NCBI RefSeq assembly: GCF_019448115.1
Contig: NZ_JAGFNY010000021.1
Coordinates: forward strand, 1-35,466
Reading direction: 5' to 3'
DNA: 35,466 nt
From: Succinivibrio faecicola
Lineage (GTDB): Bacteria > Pseudomonadota > Gammaproteobacteria > Enterobacterales > Succinivibrionaceae
Part shown: piece by piece, positions 1 through 8,420 of the stretch
Numbering within the stretch: the stretch's first letter is position 1
Layout: every line of letters begins with the position of its first letter
Notes under the pieces: model-generated
Seen by the model: only the letters and a program-made list of their open reading frames with translations
Databases searched by the model: none
What the model was told of the DNA's origin: nothing
Position numbers and translations under genes: made by a program

Positions 1-222
1 TTGCTATTATACCAATAGCGTTTTATAGCAAAGGAGTTAGTTCAATTTCAACTTGATGATGCCTCTCAAAATGATCTATATCGATCTTAAAAGATCACCA
101 CAGATCGATGAACAACAAAAATGACAAAACAAAAGCCTCAAAAACATCCCCTCTAAAATCGCCGTATATTAGCGTTTAAGGCCCTCTTTCACTAAGAAAA
201 GAAAAAAGAATTTTTAAAGAAG

Positions 223-242
223 ATTGTGAGTTTGTTCACAAT
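223..242. promoter_or_regulatory. CRP/FNR-family-like binding site
   Basis: ATTGTGA and TCACAAT form a perfect 7-bp inverted repeat around a 6-bp spacer, matching the CRP consensus TGTGA-N6-TCACA exactly. The site is isolated: the nearest gene inside the window ends towards it at 336. It may therefore control a gene left of the window, or be fortuitous. The pattern is seen; binding is inferred. Confidence 0.4.
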
Positions 243-288
243 GTAATTTTCTAAAGAACTCACTGACTGTGAAAGGCAGCGAAAATGC

Positions 289-330
289 TCGTAATATTAC
301 TCAGAATCCATTAGTTCTGAGTAGTTACGA
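289..330 (-). terminator. Candidate terminator of the polysaccharide operon
   Basis: ACTCAGAA (299-306) pairs with TTCTGAGT (315-322) around an 8-nt loop, and the flanking TCGTAA (289-294) and TTACGA (325-330) extend the stem. It starts 6 nt after the stop codon of the last minus-strand gene. The T tract on the minus strand is weak, so it may stabilise the mRNA end rather than terminate intrinsically. Confidence 0.45.
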
Positions 331-335
331 ATTTT

Positions 336-986
336 CTATTTTTCTACAACACTCTTTTTAGGGATCCATTCATACAGTTCAGAAACTTCTCCTAAAGACA
401 TATGCTCAATATCCAGATACATTTTTTCAATATTTTTTTTAACAAGCTCTTCTGTTAATAAGCTGTACTCTAAGCTCAATAGATATTTAACTATTTCTTC
501 AGAAAACCTAAATTTTATTACTTTTGCAGGAACTCCTCCTACGATAGCATATGGAGGGACATCTTTCGTTACGACTGAACAGGCTGCAATAACAGCACCT
601 TGTCCTATATGAACTCCTGACATTATAGTTGAATTACACCCAATCCATACATCATCATCAACTACAATATCTCCTTTAGATAACGATTCAGAAGATTCTG
701 ATAGAACTTTAACTTTAAAAGGATAAGTTGAAATATGATTTAAAGGATGTTCTGAATTCAAAAGAAACAGAACTTCACTTGCAATTGAACAAAAATTACC
801 AATATACAACTTACTTATATTATTTGAAGAATTAACGTTTAGTTCACCATACGTCTTTACACCAACTTTTATCAAATCAATATTTGTTAAGGCTTTTAAA
901 GACGTATAATTATGCTTGTTTAAGTTTTTCCATTTAATTCTTGTTTTATACAGTTTTATTCTATATTTCAAAGAATCAAGTATCAT
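336..986 (-). CDS. CatB-like hexapeptide-repeat O-acetyltransferase
   Basis: A 216-residue acyltransferase of the left-handed beta-helix (hexapeptide repeat, CatB/xenobiotic acyltransferase) family. The C-terminal half carries the hexapeptide repeats, the family region around DDDVWIGCNST, and the closing IVGGVPAKVI segment that forms the acetyl-CoA pocket. The catalytic-type His is likely the one in the NSEHPLNH stretch. The expected role is O-acetylation of a sugar of the nearby surface glycan in the cytoplasm. The ATG at 986 is preferred over an upstream in-frame TTG at 998. It is the last gene of the minus-strand cluster and is followed by a hairpin. The sugar acceptor cannot be read from sequence. 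Confidence 0.8.
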   Translation of the reverse strand: MILDSLKYRIKLYKTRIKWKNLNKHNYTSLKALTNIDLIKVGVKTYGELNVNSSNNISKLYIGNFCSIASEVLFLLNSEHPLNHISTYPFKVKVLSESSESLSKGDIVVDDDVWIGCNSTIMSGVHIGQGAVIAACSVVTKDVPPYAIVGGVPAKVIKFRFSEEIVKYLLSLEYSLLTEELVKKNIEKMYLDIEHMSLGEVSELYEWIPKKSVVEK

Positions 987-1051
987 AAACGATCTCAAAC
1001 AACTAAATGTAACGGAAAGACGTATTTTAAATTTGTACTAATTAAAGTATG

Positions 1052-1993
1052 TTATTTTGAAAATACTTGTAAAACATAATAAATGCATTTTCGCACAATA
1101 AAATCAAATTTATTATACATGATGGAAAACGAAATAAACAACTTGTTTTGTTTTGAATAGTTCTTTATATAGTACATTTTAGAATCATAAAAACATTTAC
1201 ACGAAAAAAGTTTAGAAGACCAGTTAGTTAGTTGTTTATCTCTAATAAGATGATTGTGGTAACATAAGCAATCAACGCAGACTGCTAGCTTTTTATTAAT
1301 ATTTAAAATCTTTTTAGCAAGTATATTTTCCTCAAAGTATAAAAATGTATTTGGATCAAAACCTTGTATTTTATATAGATCCTCTGATTTTACTAAAAAG
1401 AAACAACCGGGAACCACATCAACGTATGCAATGTCTGAATTAACTTTAACGGATTTGTATATATTGTTCACTTTTTTGCAAAAAAATCTTCCTAATAATG
1501 TTCCTGAAAAAAACAAGTTTCTTTTTGAAGGAAACTGCCAGCAACTATTATCCAATGAATTTAAATAACCATTGAATATATTTAAACATCCAATTATCGA
1601 AATTTTGTCATCTGACATTAACTTACATCCTAATTTATAAAATATATCTTGGTCTTCAAAAGCAATATCTGGATTAATTATTGATATATATTTTACTTTT
1701 TTAAAATTATGACGAACGTAGTTAATACCTTTGTTATTACCACACGCGTATCCTTCATTTATAGTATTTTTTATGGTATGCACATAATTATTATTTTCAA
1801 ACTTTTCTGATATCTTTTTCAAAGAATCATCAGTTGAAGCATTGTCTACAACAACTATTTCTATATTGACATTCTGCTTTAAGAGGGAATTTATGCACTC
1901 ACAAGTCAAATCATAGCTATTATAATTTAGAATTACAGCTGCATATATAGTATCTCTTAACATAAAACTAATTTTACCTTCTTGTTTAAGCAT
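1052..1993 (-). CDS. Family 2 glycosyltransferase (WbbL/rhamnosyltransferase-like)
   Basis: A 313-residue GT-A fold glycosyltransferase. The N-terminus has the AVILNYNSYD strand, then VVDNASTDDS (nucleotide-binding Asp) and an INPDI motif in the metal-binding position, typical of the WbbL/RfbF-type subgroup that often transfers rhamnose. FLYFEENILAKK matches the acceptor-side acidic motif. It acts at the inner membrane face on a lipid-linked oligosaccharide. An internal ATG at 1963 is an alternative start that gives the usual short N-terminus; neither start has a clear Shine-Dalgarno. Donor and acceptor sugars are unknown. Confidence 0.82.
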   Translation of the reverse strand: MLKQEGKISFMLRDTIYAAVILNYNSYDLTCECINSLLKQNVNIEIVVVDNASTDDSLKKISEKFENNNYVHTIKNTINEGYACGNNKGINYVRHNFKKVKYISIINPDIAFEDQDIFYKLGCKLMSDDKISIIGCLNIFNGYLNSLDNSCWQFPSKRNLFFSGTLLGRFFCKKVNNIYKSVKVNSDIAYVDVVPGCFFLVKSEDLYKIQGFDPNTFLYFEENILAKKILNINKKLAVCVDCLCYHNHLIRDKQLTNWSSKLFSCKCFYDSKMYYIKNYSKQNKLFISFSIMYNKFDFIVRKCIYYVLQVFSK

Positions 1994-2072
1994 GCAAACA
2001 TTATAAACTTAGTATTTTTTAAACTTCTATTTAAACTGACAACTGATTGTGAACATCCTATTTAATACAGGA

Positions 2073-3101
2073 TTACATCTTTATCACTCCAAAATTTACC
2101 AGAATAAACAATAATAGAGTCATTTTTTTCTTTAACAAAAAAATAAAGCCCCTTGGTTTTAAATCAAGATGTTCTAAGGGATATTCATTACTTACTTTCT
2201 CAACTAATTTATCATTACAAATGTTCTTTATATTTTTATAGCAAGTTAATGGTGAATTAAATTTTATGTTTTCTTGAGCTATACATACTTTTAAATGTAG
2301 AAAAAACATTCTGTCCAGACGAAATCTAACAGACTTAGAATAATAATTTTTATTTAACCAATTCCCAACATACAAATACAAATTTCTACATACTTCAAAC
2401 CTATTTTTTCTGTAACTTTGACTTTGTGAAGATAGATTAGTTCGATAATTATAACCAACTGTTGATATTACAGATACTTTGTTTGCATGAGACGAAAAAT
2501 CTAGGTTAAACAATAAATCTTCACTCAACAAACTCAATTCAGAGTTATATTTTATATTATGTTTCCTTATAATTTCAGTTCTATATAAACTAGCACAGCA
2601 ACTTGGTTCAAACGAGTCTTTTTTTTCAGGCGAAGATCCAATAATTCTTGGAATAAAATTTTCTCTTACACTTGCAGAGTTAATAAAGTTTTCTTTAATA
2701 TGTTTTTTTTCAAAAATAACTTTCTTACTACCTAAAACTTTTCTAAATCCACTTTTACATAAATCCGCATTTGTATAATCAATATTCTCTAAAAGCTCAT
2801 GTATTAAATTTTTATCTATATAATCATCGGAATCTAAAAACATTACATATTCGCCAGATACATGATCTAATCCCGTATTTCTTGCAAATCCAGCGCCTTC
2901 ATGCTTTTTATGAATCACCATAAAGTTACTATATTTTGAAGCATATATATCACAGATTTTGCCGCTTTCATCTTCTGAGCCATCATCAACCATAATAACT
3001 TCAATATTTTTATAGGTTTGCTCTAGTAAACTATCCAAACATTCTTTCAAATATTTTTCCACATTGTAAACGGGTACGATAACACTAACTTTATAGCTCA
3101 T
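2073..3101 (-). CDS. Family 2 glycosyltransferase (EpsJ-like)
   Basis: A 342-residue GT2 enzyme with the canonical start VSVIVPVYNVEKYL, the VDDGSEDES motif near residue 40 and MFLDSDDYI near residue 90, which binds the metal and nucleotide-sugar diphosphate. The acceptor-side acidic stretch SLLSEDLLFN is present. A hydrophobic C-terminus may associate with the membrane. AAGGAA lies 11 nt before the ATG. It follows the frameshifted acetyltransferase after about 100 nt and is expected to extend the repeat unit of the surface polysaccharide. Sugar specificity is not deducible. Confidence 0.85.
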   Translation of the reverse strand: MSYKVSVIVPVYNVEKYLKECLDSLLEQTYKNIEVIMVDDGSEDESGKICDIYASKYSNFMVIHKKHEGAGFARNTGLDHVSGEYVMFLDSDDYIDKNLIHELLENIDYTNADLCKSGFRKVLGSKKVIFEKKHIKENFINSASVRENFIPRIIGSSPEKKDSFEPSCCASLYRTEIIRKHNIKYNSELSLLSEDLLFNLDFSSHANKVSVISTVGYNYRTNLSSQSQSYRKNRFEVCRNLYLYVGNWLNKNYYSKSVRFRLDRMFFLHLKVCIAQENIKFNSPLTCYKNIKNICNDKLVEKVSNEYPLEHLDLKPRGFIFLLKKKMTLLLFILVNFGVIKM

Positions 3102-3202
3102 ATACTAGAAAATTCCTTGTCAAAAAAAACGTTTAACTATTCATTGTTATATAAGAATTTAAATGTGCTACAAAACAAGAATAAAAATGACAACATCTTA
3201 TT

Positions 3203-3778
3203 CTAGATTTGACTACATTTTTTTATAAATCTTGCTGGTACCCCCCCAGATCTCATTTGAAGGAACGTCCCTAGTAACAACAGCACCAGCGGCTATGACT
3301 GCACCATCTCCGATATTTACTCCAGGAAGGATTGTTGAATTTGCACCAATCCATACTTTTTTCCAATTGTTACGTTTTTTATAGAAAAAGTATTTTCAAC
3401 GCCATTAGAACTAATTTTATGATTATGATCTACGATGACAACATTATTAGCTATATTGCAACCATCTCCAATTGATATTGATGAATGTGCGGTAATTGAA
3501 CAGTTGTGATTAAAAAATACATTATTACCTATCGAAAGTTTTGCTCCTTTTTCACATTTTATGTAAATAGGACCATCAATCATCAAGAACTTACCAACAG
3601 TAAATTTGCTGTTTCTACATAATTTACAGTTAACTATATTTTTTATAGAATTTAAAAAATGTATTTTTGCCCTACTACCATGTTTTAATTTGATAATAAA
3701 ATAAAATATAATTGATCGACATAGTAATAATGATTTTTCTAAAAGAAAAAATAGATAGAACATTTTTTGTTTACTCAT
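3203..3778 (-). pseudogene. Frameshifted hexapeptide-repeat acetyltransferase
   Basis: The first frame (3778 down to about 3356) encodes an N-terminal helix and hexapeptide repeats up to NVTIGKK, then runs into stop after an unrelated [12 protein letters not shown] tail ending at 3317. Reading -1 from the A6 run continues perfectly as [18 protein letters not shown] and on to VPSNEIWGG. At a G7 run (3241-3247) the frame breaks again; back in the original frame the family ending GVPARFIKK appears, closing at 3203. Two homopolymer runs therefore separate three parts of one normal acetyltransferase. It may be a decayed gene, a phase-variable gene, a recoded gene, or the product of two indel errors. 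The first break sits on an A AAA AAG slippery heptamer. Confidence 0.8.
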
Positions 3779-3852
3779 AAAATGATTGTAAAACTAAAAA
3801 AACAAGATGCTTATATTGCTTAACAAACTAAGCTATTGTAATTAATAATGAA

Positions 3853-4929
3853 TTACTGATTCAAAGTATATAGATCAAGATATTTATTTAAAAACACTTC
3901 ATAGCTGTAATTATTTACATAATCAAATAACGCATTAGATTCAAGTTTTTTTCTAAAATCAACATCACACAACAATTCTATTATCTTTTTTGATAAGTCA
4001 TCATAATCATCTTTTTTAAAGGATAAACCATTAAATTTATCTTTTATAATTTCTAAGTTATTTTTTATATCAGAAACAATTATAGTTTTTCCTAAAGAAA
4101 AAGTTTCTATTGGAACTAAAGGAAAACCTTCCCATCTAGAAGGCAAAACAACAAATTCCATTGCATTCATCAAAGAAAAAACGTCCTTTCTATATCCTAA
4201 AAACTTAATGTGCTCTTGAATATTTAAGGAAGAAACTAAATTTTCAAGATATTTTTTCTCTTCTCCTTCACCAATAATAATGCCTTTAATTTTAGGATAT
4301 TTTGTAACAACAACGTTCATTGCTTTAATGAATATGTCAATACCTTTTTGTTTGTTTAAGCGACCAACACATCCTATTAAAATATCATTTTCTGAAAAGT
4401 CGTTGCATTTAGAAATATATTTTGGCTTTTCAATTGAATTGTATATACATTGAACAGAATCTTTTTTTATCTCATAGTAGTTAATCAAATTATCTACAAC
4501 TGTTTTACCACATCCAACAATTTGACACTTGCTTAATGCAAAGCGCATAAGCTTTTTTTTGTCAAAAAAAACATTATGAGCTGTATATATATGCACAAGA
4601 TTGCTATTAATAAATTGCAATAAACGAACATAAAAGGCAGCCATTCTATGATGTGAATGAATTATCTTTATATTGTTTTTTCTAATTATTTTATTTAAAG
4701 CAAAAAAAGTCTTAACTAAATTTATTGGATCCTTTTTTTCTAAATCTGGTATAAAAAAGTGTTTTACACCTATCTTTGATAATTCATTAACGTATTCACC
4801 TCCTGTTGATGCGACATAAGACTCTACATTTAATATATCTTTGCATAATTGAAATACTACTTTTTCTGCACCACCTTGTCCCATTGTTCTAGATATATGA
4901 AGGATCTTCACTTGTTTTTCTCTTTCCAT
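3853..4929 (-). CDS. Family 4 glycosyltransferase
   Basis: A 358-residue GT-B fold, retaining glycosyltransferase. The N-terminal donor-independent domain begins ILHISRTMGQGGAEKVV with the glycine-rich GGAE loop; a HSHHRMAAF stretch lies near residue 90. The C-terminal domain has VGRLNKQKGIDIFIKA and the E-x7-E element in RWEGFPLVPIETF, which binds the nucleotide sugar. The start overlaps the end of the TagA-like gene by 22 nt, which suggests translational coupling. It is expected to add a hexose to the lipid-linked repeat unit; the sugar is unknown. Confidence 0.87.
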   Translation of the reverse strand: MEREKQVKILHISRTMGQGGAEKVVFQLCKDILNVESYVASTGGEYVNELSKIGVKHFFIPDLEKKDPINLVKTFFALNKIIRKNNIKIIHSHHRMAAFYVRLLQFINSNLVHIYTAHNVFFDKKKLMRFALSKCQIVGCGKTVVDNLINYYEIKKDSVQCIYNSIEKPKYISKCNDFSENDILIGCVGRLNKQKGIDIFIKAMNVVVTKYPKIKGIIIGEGEEKKYLENLVSSLNIQEHIKFLGYRKDVFSLMNAMEFVVLPSRWEGFPLVPIETFSLGKTIIVSDIKNNLEIIKDKFNGLSFKKDDYDDLSKKIIELLCDVDFRKKLESNALFDYVNNYSYEVFLNKYLDLYTLNQ

Positions 4930-5711
4930 ACAGATTTCAAAAACGCTAAATTACCAAAGAAATATCTTTTAAACAGTCTTCTTGGCTCAAGTATTACTCT
5001 GAATAACCATTCTAAACCAGATTTTTGCATCCACAACGGAGCTCTAGGTAAATTGCCAGATATTACATCAAAACTACCACCAACCCCCATAAACACAGAA
5101 TTATTGCCTTCATTCTGTAAATACTCTATTAAATACTCTTTTATAGGACTTGTTATCCCAACAAAAACAATATTTGGCTTTAGCTCTTTAAGTATGTTAG
5201 ATATATTAGACCAATCTTGTTCCTTAAAATAACCGTTATGGTATCCAATCAAATTTAGTTTGGGGAACCTTGTTTTTAAAACTTCTGCCGTTGTTTCCAC
5301 AATCTCCTGTTTAGCACCTAAAAGGTACACAGAATATGATTTGTTTTCGCAAAGCTCAACTAATCGCATCATCAAGTCTATTCCTGCTACACGTTCAGGA
5401 AGAGGTTTTCCAAGATATCTGCTAGCAAGCACCACTGATGCCCCATCAGCATTAATAACACCGCAACTGTTTACAATTTGTTTTAACCTCTCATTCTTAT
5501 TCAATTCATTGATTTTGTCAGCATTTACGCCCATAAGATGAAGGGGCTCATTGTTTCTTATATATTTATCAACTAACTTTATTGTTTCATCAGAGCTTAA
5601 TACATCTATCAACGTATTGAGAATTGTTATACGCTGATTTGTCCCTAATATTTTTTCTTGTTTTGCAGGAGTCCACTTTTTCATAAAATAACAGTAAAGA
5701 TTATCTATCAT
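4908..5711 (-). CDS. WecG/TagA/CpsF-family glycosyltransferase (GT26)
   Basis: A 267-residue member of the WecG/TagA/CpsF family, which transfers N-acetylmannosamine (TagA) or its uronic acid (WecG) to undecaprenyl-diphosphate-linked sugar. Visible hallmarks are GVNADKINE, the NADGASVVLASRYLG segment and LPERVAGIDLM, then VYLLGAKQEI and the FVGITSPIKEY region. It overlaps wecB by 4 nt (ATGA), so it is almost certainly co-translated with the enzyme that makes its likely donor, UDP-ManNAc. No UDP-ManNAc dehydrogenase (WecC) is in the window, which favours ManNAc over ManNAcA as donor. That last point is inference. A second in-frame ATG at 5684 is possible. Confidence 0.88.
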   Translation of the reverse strand: MIDNLYCYFMKKWTPAKQEKILGTNQRITILNTLIDVLSSDETIKLVDKYIRNNEPLHLMGVNADKINELNKNERLKQIVNSCGVINADGASVVLASRYLGKPLPERVAGIDLMMRLVELCENKSYSVYLLGAKQEIVETTAEVLKTRFPKLNLIGYHNGYFKEQDWSNISNILKELKPNIVFVGITSPIKEYLIEYLQNEGNNSVFMGVGGSFDVISGNLPRAPLWMQKSGLEWLFRVILEPRRLFKRYFFGNLAFLKSVWKEKNK

Positions 5712-6823
5712 TCATTCCACGCTGAATATTCTTTTCCTTCAAGAATATCTGCTATTCGTTTACAAGCACGACCATCTCCATATGGATTACAAGCCTTGCT
5801 CATTTTTTCATATTCATTTTTATTATTTAATAAAAGAGAAAAGTTATTATAAATATTATTTTCATCTGTACCTACTAACTTCAATGTTCCAGCAATAACA
5901 CCTTCTGGTCTTTCTGTAGTATCGCGCATAACAAGAACAGGAACGCCATATGAAGGACACTCTTCTTGAATTCCCCCTGAATCAGTTAAACAAAGGTAAC
6001 TTCTCGCTTCAAAGTTATGACAATCAAATACATCGATTGGTTCAATAATATGAATATTTTTGCAACTTTCTAATTCAGAATTTGCAATATCTCGAACCAT
6101 AGGATTCATATGAATTGGATATACAGCTTTACATTCAGGATGCTCATTTAATACTCGATGAATTGCACGAAACATATTTTTCATAGGCAATCCAAGATTT
6201 TCTCGTCTATGAGCTGTAATAAAAATTAATTTACTATCTCCAACCCATTCTAGTTCTGGGTGAGAGTAATTTTCTTTTACAGTGTATTGCATAGCATCAA
6301 TAACAGTATTACCAGTTACATAAATATTTTTACTGTTTTTTCCCTCCCTAATTAGATTATCTCTACTCATAGATGTAGGTGCAAAATTGTATTGAGAAAC
6401 TATACTAATTGCTTGTCTATTAAATTCCTCTGGAAATGGACTATTAATATCATAAGTACGAAGTCCTGCTTCAATATGTCCTACAGGGATCTTAAGATAA
6501 TAACAAGCTAAAGCCGAGACAAAAGCTGTACTAGTATCTCCATGAACAAGAACAATATCAGGTTTTTCTTTTAATAAAATATCCTTAATACCATTTAATA
6601 CATTCGTGGTAATATCAAAAAGGGATTGGCGTTCTTTCATAATGTCAAGATCATAGTCTGGAACTACTGAAAAAATATTCAAAACCTGATCCAACATTTG
6701 TCTATGTTGGGCTGTAACACATACGACAGTTTTAATGCTAGGTCTTTTTGTTAGTTCTACAACTAAAGGACACATTTTTATTGCTTCTGGTCTTGTACCA
6801 AACACTAGCATTATTTTTTTCAT
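5708..6823 (-). CDS. wecB: UDP-N-acetylglucosamine 2-epimerase (non-hydrolysing)
   Basis: A 371-residue enzyme that interconverts UDP-GlcNAc and UDP-ManNAc. It starts MLVFGTRPEAIKMCPLV, the signature of the family, followed by VHGDTSTAFVSALACYY and GHIEAGLRT; SGGIQEECPSYGVPVLVMR near residue 290 forms the UDP-binding site. Length matches E. coli WecB (about 376). GGAGC lies just before the ATG. Directly downstream, with a 4-nt overlap, is a TagA/WecG-like transferase that can use the product. It is cytosolic and supplies the surface-glycan pathway. Confidence 0.95.
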   Translation of the reverse strand: MKKIMLVFGTRPEAIKMCPLVVELTKRPSIKTVVCVTAQHRQMLDQVLNIFSVVPDYDLDIMKERQSLFDITTNVLNGIKDILLKEKPDIVLVHGDTSTAFVSALACYYLKIPVGHIEAGLRTYDINSPFPEEFNRQAISIVSQYNFAPTSMSRDNLIREGKNSKNIYVTGNTVIDAMQYTVKENYSHPELEWVGDSKLIFITAHRRENLGLPMKNMFRAIHRVLNEHPECKAVYPIHMNPMVRDIANSELESCKNIHIIEPIDVFDCHNFEARSYLCLTDSGGIQEECPSYGVPVLVMRDTTERPEGVIAGTLKLVGTDENNIYNNFSLLLNNKNEYEKMSKACNPYGDGRACKRIADILEGKEYSAWNE

Positions 6824-6930
6824 TATTTTGCTCCAAAGCTGTAATATTCATTTATTGATGTATAAATGCAATGAATAAGTTAATATTTATAGAAATTCAT
6901 ATTTATATATTCGTCACAATTTTGCTATTT

Positions 6931-8349
6931 CTATTTAGCTCCATTTCCAAACAACACAATAAAAACAGTTTTAATAATAATCTTAATATCAAGCATTATC
7001 GACCAGTTATCAATATATTCCATATCAAGCTTAACTACATCATCAAAATTCTTGATATTGCTTCTTCCACTAACCTGCCAAAGACCTGTTAAACCAGGAA
7101 CCATTGATACTCTCGCCTTGTGCTTAGGCTCATATTTATTAAATTCATCAACTGTTGGAGGTCTGGTACCAACAAGACTCATATCGCCTTTTAGTACGTT
7201 GATAAACTGAGGTAGTTCATCTAGACTTGTTTTTCTTATAAAATGACCTAACTTTGTTATTCTTGGATCATTTTCCATCTTAAACATGAGACCGCTCATC
7301 TCATTTTTAGCCATCAAACTTTTCTTTTTTTCTTCAGCATCAGCAACCATCGATCTGAATTTATAGCAGTTGAATATTCTTCCGTTTCTTCCAACTCTCT
7401 GCTGCTTAAATAAAACAGGACCTTTTGAATCTAATTTAATTAAAGGTGCAAGAATAATATATGCTACTACAAATATACAGAAGCCAACAACTCCACCTAA
7501 ATAATCCAACAAAAACTTTGATACTCTAGCTCTGTACGAAATGTTATTTCTGCTCACAGAAATGCATTGATAAGGACCAATCTTGTCGTATCGCACAAAT
7601 GAATTAGGCAGATAATCAAACATTTCAAAGTTAATTGAAATATTAACTTTTACTCCACTCTCTTCAATCTTAGATAATGAGTCCTTAATTTTATCTAAGT
7701 CTTCATCAGAGACAAAAATAAAAAGCTCATCGATACTGTGTTTAGTTACATAAGTTAGTAAAGTATCAAAAGAGCAAATAACTTTCTTTTTTCTAATCTG
7801 TTTATGTTCTTCACAATTTTCAAGACAGATCCCTACAACCTGTTTGGTCCAGTCAAAACTCTTATCGAGCTCTCTTATTATACTTCTAGCGTTTTCTCTT
7901 TCAGTAACAATAAGAACTTTTTGAGAGAATTTACTTTGATTAAATACTTTAAAAACAAAACGTTTGATTATAATTCTTGTTATAAAATCAAAATAACAGA
8001 ACAACAAAGCAAAATAGAAAAAGATCAATCGTTTTGTTTCATCAATCATATGGAACCAGAACAGAATTAAAATCAAACCTGAAAGCGTATACAAAGTTTC
8101 CTGCACTGACTTTAAACTTTCCCTGTATATACCTCGGTTAAGTATTCCTCTATTGAGGCCTGTAAATAAATTTAAAAGTAACAATTCCATAAAAAGGACT
8201 GTTGAAAAAAGCTTAAATGATGGATATTGAAATACAGATATAAACGATTTGTAATATATACAAAAAGAAATATACATGCACATTATAGAAACACATGAAA
8301 CAGCTGATCCTATAATGAGATTTAAAACCTTTTCTCTATTTTTTTTCAT
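6931..8349 (-). CDS. Polyprenyl glycosylphosphotransferase (WbaP/WcaJ type)
   Basis: A 472-residue membrane enzyme that transfers a sugar-1-phosphate to undecaprenyl phosphate and so begins the repeat unit. The N-terminus has about four hydrophobic segments up to residue 130; a CoA-binding-like soluble domain follows (KVLIVTERENARSIIREL); a further membrane segment lies near residue 285. The C-terminal catalytic domain has the hallmark KFRSMVADAE, the DELPQFINVLKGDMSLVGTR block and PGLTGLWQVSGRS. No Shine-Dalgarno is obvious. The sugar is usually galactose, glucose or a GlcNAc derivative; specificity is not readable. Confidence 0.92.
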   Translation of the reverse strand: MKKNREKVLNLIIGSAVSCVSIMCMYISFCIYYKSFISVFQYPSFKLFSTVLFMELLLLNLFTGLNRGILNRGIYRESLKSVQETLYTLSGLILILFWFHMIDETKRLIFFYFALLFCYFDFITRIIIKRFVFKVFNQSKFSQKVLIVTERENARSIIRELDKSFDWTKQVVGICLENCEEHKQIRKKKVICSFDTLLTYVTKHSIDELFIFVSDEDLDKIKDSLSKIEESGVKVNISINFEMFDYLPNSFVRYDKIGPYQCISVSRNNISYRARVSKFLLDYLGGVVGFCIFVVAYIILAPLIKLDSKGPVLFKQQRVGRNGRIFNCYKFRSMVADAEEKKKSLMAKNEMSGLMFKMENDPRITKLGHFIRKTSLDELPQFINVLKGDMSLVGTRPPTVDEFNKYEPKHKARVSMVPGLTGLWQVSGRSNIKNFDDVVKLDMEYIDNWSIMLDIKIIIKTVFIVLFGNGAK

Positions 8350-8420
8350 TTATATATATACTTCTAAATTTATATTAAGCTCAGAAACTTCTAGATACTA
8401 CATACAGATTAACTTGAATA

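Larger units (their letters stand above)
1..335. other. Non-coding left edge with CRP-like site and hairpins
   Basis: No convincing gene lies here. A short plus-strand frame is open from the window edge to about position 53 and could be the tail of a gene outside the window, but it is too short to identify. The stretch contains a 7-bp inverted repeat at 1-7 and 26-32, several GATC-containing palindromes around 80-120, a perfect TGTGA-N6-TCACA element at 225-240, and a strong hairpin at 289-330. Seen directly; the role of each is inferred. Confidence 0.5.

Noticed and set aside
4849-5541. Plus-strand open frames opposite the GT4 and TagA-like genes
   Set aside because: Antisense to recognisable enzymes, no start signals, no family resemblance.
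7804-8070. Plus-strand open frame opposite the WbaP-type gene
   Set aside because: Antisense to a conserved gene with no ribosome binding site or recognisable domain.
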